Below, in pieces: positions 32,780 through 43,010 of a DNA stretch of 64,000 nt. The notes below the pieces were generated by a model, which saw nothing but the letters and a program-made list of their open reading frames with translations, had not been told where the DNA came from and made no database searches. Within the stretch, counting starts at the first letter, position 1; each line of letters begins with the position of its first letter. Source of the stretch: Lentinula raphanica (Eukaryota; Basidiomycota; Agaricomycetes; Agaricales; Omphalotaceae). Position numbers and translations under genes: made by a program. The stretch spans positions 930,001 to 994,000 of the forward strand of contig JANVFP010000002.1 in assembly GCA_027919835.1 (NCBI GenBank), written 5' to 3'.

Positions 32780-34079
32780 TCAATCAGGAACAGCGCGACC
32801 CCCTCGACCTCGACGATGACCTCGATGACTCCTGTTACCCCAATGTCCATGCCCTCCTCGACCGTCATGTCCCCAACCTCTACCATCGTGTCCCAAACCT
32901 CTACCGCGCCCGGCGTGCTTCCATGATTCTTCTGCTACAACATCGGCTCTCGAATCGATAACCGGTTCATGATCATCGCTATACCCCACTTCGATGCTTC
33001 CCAAGGGTGTCTTCAGCACGATTTCATCACCTTGCCATCGTCCAATAAGACTACCCGATGCCTCTTCACTCTCGCTCTCACTACTACTATCATTCTCGTT
33101 TTCGTCCTGTCTGATGTGAAGACCGGCTTCTCTCACTTCGTCTCTTAATCTGCTGGGGGCTATCATGTTGTTGTCCGATTGGTTCGAGTTTCTCAATACA
33201 CCCGGGTCACCAACGAATACCCTCTTCAGTTTGCTGTCCTCTCGTAAAACCACAGCAGCAGACTGTAGAGAGGGGGTCAACGACAGGCGACCAATCTTCG
33301 TGTACCCGACGATGAACCCATGGAAATTGGAAGGAATCAGGATGGATAATGAACCTGTACGAGAGGAGGCATACAGGCGGATCTTTGGTACAGTCGCGCT
33401 GGTTCTTCGCTAGGTCACACATGCATCTCAGCAGTTCGCCACCATAAGCAGCAATCTAGACAAACTTACGAGCTTGACATCCACCGTTCCCATCTTCGAA
33501 GAAATATCCATCGTCGCACGCGGAGGAGTCTGTGTATTCTCTTCCGTGCCACATACCAGATTCAAATCAGAGGTGATAGACCCGACGTTTGTCCTGAGCT
33601 TGATATTTGACTTAATCCGAGCGCCTTTGGTAGATGGAGGGAATAGAGTGAGGGTAGGGTCGATAGTGTATGCGCAATCGATAGTGCCAAAGGGATGGCT
33701 GATAGAGATATTGTTCACCGGGTGAGTAGGAACACTTATCGATGCACCACTTGCAGAACGAGGGGCTTCAGAATCAGGTCTCCCACCGAGTGTTGAATTT
33801 GGTGAATACAGTGTGGGCGTTGTGGGCGTTAGGGGTGTTGCGGGCGGTATTGAGGAAGAAGGCGATGTCGACACTACAGTGGGACTTTGTCCTTCAACTT
33901 CTTCATAATCTGGAGGCAAGTCCTGCGGACGATTATTTATTCAATTGTGAATATCATTGAAACAAGCCGATGAAACGAACCGCTTCCTGCGAGTGTGTCC
34001 TACTTTTAACGGGGCTGATCAACGTCCTAAGACCGATACTGAGTCGGTCCTGTAAGGTCTTCTCTGTTGGTATAATCAT
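32780..34079 (-). CDS. DUF7330-like protein, tandem copy 2, with Gly/His/Arg-rich tail
   Basis: The ATG at 34079 begins MIIPTEKTLQDRLSIGLRTL. A 58-nt intron (donor GTTCGT, acceptor CCGCAG) joins ISPVKSRTHSQEA to DLPPDYEEVEGQ. A Ser/Thr/Pro spacer is followed by NISISHPFGTIDCAYTI, IKLRTNVGSITSDLNLVCG, TMDISSKMGTVDVKLV, SSRTGSLSILIPSNFHGFI, VGYTKIGRLSLTPSL and DEIVLKTPLGSIEVGYSDD. The core parallels copy 1 strand by strand. Unlike copy 1 it ends in a long tail of GHDGRGWGHDGRGGHGH and RRGRGG units, resembling metal-binding or RGG RNA-binding sequences, with stop at 32780. An acidic Ser/Glu run (NDSSSESESEE) lies before the last core strands. The function is unknown. Confidence 0.7.
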
Positions 34080-34485
34080 TATCGTGGTATATAGCCTTTG
34101 GGGGGAGATTGAGAAAAGAGAGGAGCCGAGGTCATCGTAAATATACAATGTAGTAGAATAAAGAGTGCCGTGATATCATGATGTAGGCCAGTGGCAGTGA
34201 ACTGTATACGCGCAGCGTATTCACTCTTCATTTTCTTTCCACCAGCGTTTGTGGATACAACTTTCTATTTCATGGGAGAACATACAGAGCTGACACAGCT
34301 TCTTCGCAGTTGGGAGCTTGGACGAACACTCGGCTTTGGATCGCTCGATACTGAATCACTCTCGCATTTTGTTCATAGTGAGCATAGGTAGTCATACATA
34401 CCAGCATAGGTACATGGCAAGCGATACAGAGCAAGACGGAGCGATGAAATTATCCCACAGTAACCTCCTCCACCAGCCATTCCGT

Positions 34486-35231
34486 TTAGAAGGTCGAAGG
34501 GCGGTTCGCGACGAAGAGCGACTTCGACTTGGAAACACGGTGAGGAAGAGGGAATCTGAGCTTGGGGACCATGAGTTGTTTGATATACGGACGACGAACG
34601 TCTGCCGTCTTCTCAATCTCCACAACACGGAGGATCTACAGAAATTAGATATCAGCTTCAGCAATAGTCCGTTACACATCATCCTCCGAAACGCACATGG
34701 ATCGACCTGAACCTTGCACGATGTCTCGCAGCCATATCCTGGTACATGCTCTTGACCGCATCGGCCCTGGTCAGCTCACGGTACTCCTTGTACATGTTGT
34801 GCGTGCCAGATCGCGAGTCGTATCGGAGCCAGATGCCAAAGTTTTTAACCTTCAGAGGTTTCTTTTCGTGGATCTATAGTTGAAAAGAATAGCAGAAATA
34901 TGCAAGGTTAGCAAATCCCATAACGCTTGCCTCTTGAGGGCTGCAAGGGGGGCTTTATAGAGCGGTGGAAACCAGATACGAACAATGTTGACACCAATGA
35001 TCTCGCCATTGGCTTTCTTGACCTTCTTCAGTTGCCTGAGTAGAATATAGCATTGAGCAATGCGCACTAAGATACATACACGATAATGTGGACGAACCTC
35101 AAGAAATACCAAAACCTCGACTTGGCAACGACCTCGTTAGGCGCAAATATACGCATACGATATATTTTGGGAGTCGGCTCGGACTCAGTGGGGAGGTGGC
35201 GTCCGACAATCTGATATTCTTGAAGGCCCAT
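34486..35231 (-). CDS. RPL20: 60S ribosomal protein eL20 (L18a family)
   Basis: A structural protein of the large cytosolic ribosomal subunit. It reads [165 protein letters not shown]. This agrees with the family over its whole length of about 175 residues. Introns split it into several exons. Further upstream on the minus strand, an open stretch just before 35434 ends PTPQENRK at a GTAAGT donor; its frame does not join in phase to the ATG exon, so I treat it as possible leader sequence. Convergent elements are absent, and the gene is divergent from the metallophosphoesterase. Confidence 0.95.
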
Positions 35232-35669
35232 TGTCTGTTGCAGAAACAAAAGTAAAATGGGTATCTCGTCAGTTTCCTGCTATCAACCAAAAAAAGTTCA
35301 TCCGCTGGTCAATCCTCCAATCCAACTCCCAGAATCCCAAATCCACCATTCTTTCTCGTCCAACATGGATATAGAGGCCAACAAGACAGAGTGGACTCGT
35401 ATTTTGTGCGATTGATCTGTATGAAGGACTTACTTGCGGTTTTCTTGAGGAGTAGGAACGACGAAATCCACAACGAAAACTTGCAACGCACGGTTGTCGG
35501 CTACACGGGCCGGGTATTTTCCCACGGGGCTGATAAGCCGAACCAAGTCCGAAATTTACAACTTTGAATGCTTTTCTTCGACGATATCGTTAGAAGCTGA
35601 TTGAACGCTAGTTTGAGGCATGTGCGTGATAGTGGGGGGAGAAGAGCTTCTTCGCTCTGTACCCTCATT

Positions 35670-37454
35670 ATGAGATTCTCTAGCATCCTGGCCTGGCTCG
35701 TTCAATGGACAATTTACGGGTCGAGCGCACCAAGTTTCGGTGAGTTCTTGTGCAGACATACTACGAGGCCTGACACTGATATAGTTTCTTCATTCGCGTT
35801 CTTCAGATGCTGCTTCACTCCAACGCTCCTCTGAAATCTCGCCAACCTTGACCAATCCCTATCCCGACAAGCCTCGTATAACATTTCGATCAGACGGTAC
35901 ATTCAAGATCACTGTGTTCTCCGATATGCACTGGGGAGAAAACCCATGGGACGCTTGGGGTCCCGAACAAGATGCCAATAGTACCAGGCTCATGGAGAAG
36001 GTTCTACCTAGCGAGCAACCAGACTTTGTGTAGGTCACTGTCTATATCATTGCGGGCTGACATTGTATGATGGAACACACGCGCGGGCAGTGTATTGAAT
36101 GGGGATTTGATAACGGGAGAAAGTAGGTGAAGTATGATCCTTTTACTCTGGACAAGGTTTCAAGATGTTTGCTCTCAGACGCCTTCAAGGATAACGCAAC
36201 TCTACTCATCGACAGAATCGTCGCTCCCCTGAATGCTGCACAAATACCATTCTGTTCTACCCAAGGGGTTAGTCGGTTACTTTCCTCGTAGTACGTGCAT
36301 ATCTCGAGATACGGACTGACGTTTACTCAGAACCACGACAATCAAAAGAACATCACCCATTTACAAGAAATTCTGAGGGAACAACAAGTTGCACCGTTGA
36401 GCTATACTCGAATCGCACCTCCTGGAGTAGGTGGAGCAGAAGGACCGGGAAATTATTGGATTCCAGTAAGTATGTTCTTCGTTCCGTCCTGATAGCGGCG
36501 GCAAGCGACTAGCGAATAAGGTTGACTTGCTATCTTTAGGTATTCGAGACCTCAACCGGTACGAGGCAGTTTATCTCTAGCGTTCGGACCATAGCTGTAA
36601 GACGGATGCTCGTGGTGTAGACTCTGCCCCTGTCCTGGTCCTGTGGTTCTTTGACTCTCGAGGTTCGTATCCCCACTGGTAATGCCAAGAACTTAGGTGA
36701 CTCTCGTCAACATTCCACAGGAGGCTTCTCCTACGGCGACAACAGCACTGCCGTCCCCGACTGGGTTGACGAATCTGTTGCGACCTGGATTGAGAATGAG
36801 AGTAATGCAATGAACGATGCATGGGGTCCCCCGGAGAATAGGGCCGCATTGGCGTTCGTGCATATTCCACCGTATGTCCGCTTAATTGACCTGAGCTGGA
36901 AATAGACTGATATCTATCGTTCCAGGCATCTGATTCAAGGCCTTCAAGCAGAGCTGAACAGTACAAAGGAGCCCGGGTTGAATGGTATGTTGGATGCCAA
37001 CTTGATTCACTTCGTTAGTCATGAAGCTCATAGGAGTACTTGTCCATTAAACAGCGGACAGTCTAGGTTCAGGATCGACACAGTCCACCACAGACGAAGC
37101 TAACCTGGGGAAAGACGATGCGTTCTGGAATTCGTTGAACGCCAATGTGAAAAATTTGCATGCAGTGATATCGGGGCATGGTACGTGTAGAGAGCAGTAT
37201 CGTTCATATTTCCTTACGAGTCCTTCCGGTCAGATCACGGAAACGAATGGTGCATCCGTGAACCCAGCAAAGATGTTATATTCTGTTTTGATAAACATGC
37301 TGGATACGGAGGATACGGAGAACCTTCTTGGGGGTATGGTGTGCGTAATTTGGTCTTTAGCTCTACAGACCCGAATGCAGGAGTACAGACGTGGATCAGG
37401 CTTGAGGATGGAGATACAAGAGCAAATATCACATTGGACAAAAACTATGCATGA
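35670..37454 (+). CDS. secreted or vacuolar metallophosphoesterase, Dcr2/PAP29-like
   Basis: The N-terminus MRFSSILAWLVQWTIYGSSA is signal-like, followed after an intron by a short spacer and ITFRSDGTFKITVFSDMHWG, the D-x-H metal motif. Then come NGDLITGE, IPFCSTQG-NHDNQKNITHL, the GNHD-type motif split by an intron, and SYTRIAPPGVGG. Further on are SAPVLVLWFFDSRGGFSYGD, AALAFVHIPPH, ISGH-DHGNEWCIREPSKDVI (GHDHG split by an intron) and GYGVRNLVFSSTDPNAGVQT, ending ITLDKNYA at 37454. All metal ligands of calcineurin-like phosphatases are visible. The family includes yeast Dcr2 and plant PAP29-like enzymes, so phosphomonoesterase activity is expected; the substrate is unknown. About ten introns, all phases consistent. 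The 3' end lies only 49 bases from the CACTA-like element. Confidence 0.85.
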
Positions 37455-37502
37455 ATAGTTTGTTGTTCCAACTTGACTGTGCAGTAGAAGGCAGTAGATA
37501 GT

Positions 37503-38787
37503 CACTAGAGGCGGGCAATTTTATTACGGCCCGTAATTTCTGGGCAACAGAGAGAATATGCCGAACGATAAATAGTAGAATTTACCTCCGAGATTCTTTG
37601 TCTTTATTGATATGATGAATTTAAAAAATCTTTTTGGGCACAGTTATTGTTTTTCTTTCGGCAATGAATGCCTTTCACGGTCGATTATTGTAATCTTTCC
37701 CAATGGTGAAATCTTATCTTTCTAGAGTGTGAAATCTTATCTTTCCCTCAGAGAACAAAGTCTCTTTCACGCTCGAAATTTCAGTTTTTTTACGAAGGGC
37801 GAAAGTGAATGCCCGTTTTTCTTAGCGCCCACACCATTTTCAGCGCCCAAGCTCCTTCTATGCGTATCAGTACAGCCAGAGCAATTTCAGGCATTCAGAA
37901 ATGTTTGTGGCACTACTAGGTGCAGCAAGCGCTTTGAAATGGCTGGGCGCTCAGAAAAGCGGGCATTCACTTTCGCCCTTCGTAAAAAAACTGAAATTTC
38001 GAGCGTGAAAGCAGACTCCTTCCCATCCGCTATCGCAGCTGAAAAAATTATAATCCCAGTAATTACCATAAATAGTTAATCTCATATCTAATCATATCAT
38101 GTGATTTTATCTACGTTGAATTTTTTAGCTGCTATAGCGACTGGCATAACTTGTATTAGCGCTTGGTGGCCTTGTTTGGTCCCAGCATTCAATTTTATAG
38201 CGCCCACCACCCAACTGCCCTTTGTTTTGAAAATTGAGACAGCTATTCTCTAGCACAATACATGACTGACATCCAATATGACTCTTTGAACAGATTGTGG
38301 CCAAAATATTCAATGTTGAGTGAGATTCAATGGGCGCTAAAAGCTGGAACCAAACAAGGCCACCAAGCGCTAATACAAGTTATGCCAGTCGCTATAGCAG
38401 CTAAAAAATTCAACGTAGATAAAATCACATGATATGATTAGATATGAGATTAACTATTTATGGTAATTACTGGGATTATAATTTTTTCAGCTGCAATAGC
38501 GGATGGGAAGGAGTCTGGCGTGAAAGAGACTTTGTTCTCTGAGGGAAAGATAAGATTTCACACTCTAGAAAGATAAGATTTCACCATTGGGAAAGATTAC
38601 GATAATCGACCGTGAAAGGCATTCATTGCCGAAAGAAAAACAATAACTGTGCCCAAAAAGATTTTTTAAATTCATCATATCAATAAAGACAAAGAATCTC
38701 GGAGGTAAATTCTACTATTTATCGTTCGGCATATTCTCTCTGTTGCCCAGAAATTACGGGCCGTAATAAAATTGCCCGCCTCTAGTG
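37503..38787. mobile_element. CACTA-like fold-back element with 3-bp target duplication
   Basis: The element begins CACTAGAGGCGGGCAATTTT (37503) and ends with its inverse (to 38787), flanked by AGT on both sides (37500-37502 and 38788-38790). The two arms are nearly identical inverted copies hundreds of bases long, so the whole element can fold into one long hairpin with a short loop around 38220-38310. Apart from an insertion in the left arm the arms differ at only a few positions. Terminal CACTA and a 3-bp duplication fit the CACTA/CMC group (Plavaka-like elements in mushrooms are relatives as I recall). No transposase is present, so it must be non-autonomous. Confidence 0.8.
37764..38011. 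mobile_element. 248-bp inverted-repeat insertion inside the left arm
   Basis: It begins CTTTCACGCTCGAAATTTCA and ends with the inverse of this, with inverted similarity running through TTTTTTTACGAAGGGCGAAA and on to TGAATGCCCG. The corresponding place in the right arm (around 38510-38530) lacks it and reads, in the same sense, GTCTCTTTCACGCCAGACTC. The right arm therefore gives the sequence without the insertion, or a site after excision that kept CTTTCACGC. Confidence 0.7.
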
Positions 38788-39201
38788 AGTACTAAGTATG
38801 GTCTGGAGCGAGGGCCGAAATTCTTGATAAGGGGCCGGATCTTCCTATTTGTTTTCTCGAATAGAACTTCCAGAGCTCGGCTTCAACTCGTCCAATTTGG
38901 CCTTTGACTATGAGTATAAAATCATACAACTTGCTTTAACAACTTCACCTTCTACACTCTTTGCTATAAGCAACCCTTGACAGACAGCTAGGAATTCAAT
39001 CAAGGAGAACTCATTCGCGAAGGGGTACAGGTTTGTCATCTGACGGGTAGATAAATTTGGAGCTCACAGTCTTTTTCTTTCCAACCGTACGCTATACCAG
39101 CAGCCAAGTCCGCAGCTTTCTGAGAGGACTGCACTCGGTTATCGTTTTGAGCAACCAAAACCGCAGACTTTTTCCCTCGAACGAAGAGTATAAATACCCG
39201 T
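38788..39201 (+). promoter_or_regulatory. upstream region of the UBL3-like gene with a TATA-like box
   Basis: TATAAAAT at 38915-38922 is followed about 30 bases on by pyrimidine-rich sequence (CAACTTCACCTTCTACACTC), a usual arrangement for a fungal start region, giving a leader of about 250 bases before the ATG at 39202. A second TATAAATA at 39190 is too close to the ATG to act for this start. Confidence 0.4.
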
Positions 39202-40377
39202 ATGGCCGGCACTTTACCGCAAAATATTCCTCGTCCATTTACTTCTCCAGGTCGAACTCATTCTTCTTCTCTTTCCCCTGCTGCTCGTTTTCACGGCTTT
39301 AACACTGGCCAGGACGACGACGACGACGACGACGAAGAGGGCTTGAGGACGACAAGTAATCATCAGGGTCTTGAACAACCGCCTGCCGGTCCAGGATCAC
39401 AGGGAATATCAAGAACGACAGCGACAGAAGCTTCGTCTCTTGACCTCGGTCTGCCACGTAACTTCACCGTCTCAGCTCTTGCCCCACAACTCCAGTCGTC
39501 GCCTTATATCCAATACCTCTACGGTACATTAAACCGAGGCCAAGGTTACAGTACAACAAATTCAGCAAGAACATCATACACCAGAGTAGACTCTATGGCA
39601 ATGGGAGACAATCCAAATCTCGAGGCTGAGAATAGGTCAGAGGACGGCAACGGCGGAGAAGTGGTAATTTCCAGCGCTGGAGTCGGAGATGCTTCTCCAG
39701 AGGAGCAAATTCAAGCAGTACCCCAAACGCCTATTGTTTCCGTCTGCTTCCTAATGATCTCTGGGAAACGGAGAATGATGACTTTTGAGCCGGAAACAAC
39801 CGTGGGCAGAGTTAAGGAGCTGGTCTGGAATACATGGCCAGCGGGGCCAGGTTCGTATTCTTACCTTTAGACTCTCACACGACCAAAGTTGAAGAGACCT
39901 TGAAACAGATTGGCAAGAAGAGCGGCCTTCTACTCCATCTCATCTGAGGATATTACATTTAGGCAAAGTGCTACAAGACGAAGAAACATTGCAAGGTGCG
40001 TCTGTCGTCGTACGATTTCCGTAGACGCCGTTCTTACGCCTTTCCCAGCGTGCAATTTTCCGATCTATACCCCTACTGCTTCTTCTTCGCCCTCAGTTGC
40101 TCCGCCCTCTCCCACTATCGTCCATCTTGCCGTCCGGCCTGCAGGTCCTGGGTCTTCAGAATTTGGAGACCGTGGAGACCTGGAGAAAAAGAAAAACAGA
40201 AGTGCCAGGACCAGACTCGTTGCAAGGTTCAGCTCAGTCTTGGCCGGTGCTGATGGTGCGGACGAGCCGTCCGTGTCACCGACTCAGGCAACGTTGACCA
40301 GCCCAGGAGAATCATCCACCTCACCACAAAGATCCGCAAACGACGCTCATGGCTGTACCTGCTGTATCGTGTGCTGA
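39202..40377 (+). CDS. UBL3/MUB-like membrane-anchored ubiquitin-fold protein
   Basis: The C-terminal half carries a ubiquitin-like fold: VSVCFLMISGKRRMMTFEPE, TTVGRVKELVWNTWPAGP-D, WQEERPSTPSHLRILHLGKV, LQDEETLQ, then after an intron VAPPSPTIVHLAVRP. The spacing and the LRILHLGK-LQDEETL motif fit the Rad60-SLD_2 domain of animal UBL3 and plant MUB proteins. The protein ends GCTCCIVC, a CaaX-type prenylation signal with an extra adjacent cysteine, as expected for a membrane-anchored member. Unlike animal UBL3, it has a roughly 190-residue N-terminal extension with an acidic run (GQDDDDDDDEEG) and Ser/Thr/Pro-rich sequence. Two introns have consistent phases. UBL3 steers proteins to vesicles in animals; whether that holds here is inference. 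Confidence 0.8.
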
Positions 40378-41539
40378 TTGACATTTGCCCATTCAATGTG
40401 CATCTTTTTCAATCTACCAAACGTCCTCTCCCTAACCTCCCCTTCGCCAATCATGACAACTCTAGTGCGGCTGACTGCTGTCTATTGATATTAATTCTGC
40501 CTACCTGTTCATTCTCGTAATGGTCTGACCCGTGCTGCCAAATCCTCTCCATATATGCACATATATCCTTCATCGTACACCTGCTGTACATATCACCCTT
40601 CGATCATCCCGTGGATGGACATTTTAATCATTCCCGAGATTCCACCAAACGCCTGCTTCCAGTTGGACCCTCTGCTTTTTCCAGAAGCTCAGTTTGACAG
40701 ATTTCTCGCACTGGGGTCGGACAGCGCGATCTCGAAGGGTTCATACGCGTGCGCAGGCTGCAAGATGTTTCAACATGGCATCATGATCCCAAGAACAAGG
40801 AGAGAAGCATGACACCCTTGCTTTCCTTTTCATAACGACTAACATGACGTTGACGATATTCGAAACGAGTCCCTATTCTATTTCCCGAGCCCTCCATCCT
40901 CCATTCTTCCTGGTCAATTACTTCCGCTGCTCTGACATCCCAGAGATTCTTCGCTCACCAGCAAGTGGTGCGAGTCTTTGCGTGCTGTTGCTTCACCTTC
41001 TACAGGGGTCCAGATGTAACGTTCTATCAGATTGCATACACGGTCTGCTGATAGCGCCATCTATGAAGTACCCTCTTTTGTTGTATACCCTCTTGCTATG
41101 CTCAGATTAGTCCTACGATCACCAAATGCCTATCGCTAATTTCTCAAGTCCTCGCTCGAACTCTGTGTTACAGACTTGCAGTCAAATTTCAATTTCCCCT
41201 CAAAAAGATTTGCAGCATTCATAAGGTTGGGGTGTTACTAACCACAGCTAGGCAGTTTAAGAAGGATTATTGTGAGAATGAGCGGAGGTGGAGGCTCACT
41301 TCACGTACTAACTCAGACTCACTGGTTCAAGTTACTGTCTGTGAAATTTATACGGTACATATTTGTCCATCCGTCCACCCTCTCCACTGTGTTTGCTCTC
41401 TCGAACTCTCTCGTTCTTTGGGCTCTAACAATCTAATGGAACAAGTACTGATAGGCTCTAATGTTGCCCAATACTCAACTTTCTGGCATGTTGCTTCCGC
41501 CGTCGGATCAATTTCTGGAGTCTCAAAAAGCAGTGTATC
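40378..41539. other. intergenic, no gene seen
   Basis: About 1.2 kb between the UBL3-like stop and the conserved upstream block of copy C. Open stretches at 40555-40812 and 40844-41110 lack splice sites and homology. No repeat was identified. Confidence 0.4.
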
Positions 41540-41812
41540 GTGGTAATCCGACGGTGTCCCACTCTGAAAGAGTAAGTCTGAGGCTTTGAGCTCAACTTTC
41601 GTTTCTTTCAACCCACATCCAGCTCCGAACTCCCACTCAGCTAATTCACACTCGGTCCACCCATAACCAGCTACCGTCTCGCACATCTTTGAAAGGAAAT
41701 GTCCACCAGTGGTCTGTCGTCGTTTCATTGCTTGTGATAGACAGTATGAGAGTATGCTGATCAGGATTTAGGCTGGCCATATTTCAATCGCTGTCGCCGT
41801 TCTCTTCGAATC
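41540..41812 (+). promoter_or_regulatory. conserved upstream region of copy C
   Basis: Read on the minus strand of the tandem pair, this block matches the region upstream of copy B (24985-25235): CCGACGGTGTCCCACTCTGA, a CATTTCCTTTCAAAG-like block and a TATCACAAGCAA-like block recur in the same order. The three gene copies therefore share about 250 bases of likely promoter. Confidence 0.55.
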
Positions 41813-43010
41813 ATGCCATCGCGATCCGTCTCGTCTTTGGTCTCCTCCCGCGTATTCCCCGTCCTTCTGCTTGCTATGTGCTTGCTCAGCATGACCGTAA
41901 TCGCTGGAACGACAACAGACCAAGTCGCGAAGGACCAAGTCAAGCATTACTTGCCGGATTTTCGCAGTGGTCCGAAAAACTTTCACCTCGGTGAGAAGCC
42001 TTGATAGGCCAGCTTTCGAGAATGTGCTGATAGATCGGGCTCTGCAGAGGTTGTTCTACAAAGGTACACCTCCTATTTGGGGGACGCGAACAGCGTATCT
42101 CTCCGTATTGGAGAAGACATATACAACTCGACGAAAATGGGCACGAGGTGGAAGAATAAACCAAAGGAGATAAAACTGGGTCACTTTCACTTTGTGAACG
42201 AGATCCAAGGAAACTATGATATAGAAGCAGCTCGAAGAAGCGCATTACAATGGCCAGTCCTGGGTGATATGGTTCATTGGAAGTTCGTGAACGACATGAT
42301 CATGTATCTGATATTCTGCGATGCCGCTGATGAGTCAACGTTGGAGAATTGGCGCAATGCAATGCCAAAGTCATTGCTGCCTTTGCTTGCGGCTGCTTAC
42401 TTTGATCAGAAAAACTGTACGAGATGTTCTGCTATGTTTCTTATAATCATCCACCTACTCATTTGGGTCCCGGGTTTTACTAGTGATCACCCTAGTCTTG
42501 TATCGCACTCAGGCCCCGCGCACCGACCGCCGCGCTCGTCCAACTGCACAGGTATCTCTGCGCATTGGTGACAAATTGTTGGCTCTTCCGGAACGTCAAA
42601 AATCAATCGACAATTTGAATCCGGAATTCATCGCCTTTGGTCGCATCAAGGAAGGTATTACGGTCGATTTCGATGCCTTGAGAATTCACGCTGCGAAACA
42701 CACCAGTTTTCTCGATGACGGAACCCAAAAGGGATCGAAGTGGCTATCGGATCTCAAGTCGAAAACGACAGAATGGGAAGAGAATGAGCCAGCTAAGAAG
42801 GGGCCGAAAGCCAGGCAGGATCATTTTCGTGAATGGTACTTCATCGACGGCATCATGGAGGGACTTTGGGACCAGAAGGCCATAGAATTCCCGAAGTCAG
42901 ACTGGGTAGATCTACGAAATAAACGCATGGACATATTCATCAACTTCATCGATAGAAATGTGCGTGAACAGATGAAGAAACGAAAACATCAAGAGATCAG
43001 TCAAAGTTGA
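41813..43010 (+). CDS. secreted SLRIG-family protein, copy C
   Basis: Three exons, 41813-41990, 42048-42416 and 42484-43010, sum to 1,074 bases, that is 357 residues and a stop. Exon 1 encodes a signal peptide (FPVLLLAMCLLSMTVIAG) and a linker ending SGPKNFHL. Exon 2 reads EVVLQRYTSYLGD, VSLRIGEDIYNSTKMG, IKLGHFHFVNEIQGNYDIEA, GDMVHWKFVNDMIMYLIFCD and AAAYFDQKN. Exon 3 reads LITLVLYRTQAP, VSLRIGDKLLALPERQ, VDFDALRIHAAKHTSFLDDG, FREWYFIDGIMEGLWDQKAI, EFPKSDWVDLRNKRMD and ends KRKHQEISQS. This is the best-defined copy and gives the splice model for the others. The SLRIG motif occurs once in each half, hinting at an internal duplication. Known domains are absent. An extracellular role in interaction with other organisms is speculation. 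Confidence 0.8.

Noticed and set aside
34318..34710. Plus-strand 130-codon frame
   Set aside because: It is antisense to the last exon of eL20, whose identity is certain.
41348..41728. Minus-strand 126-codon frame upstream of copy C
   Set aside because: It lies in the non-coding block shared by the upstream regions of the three family members, where the other copies do not keep it open.
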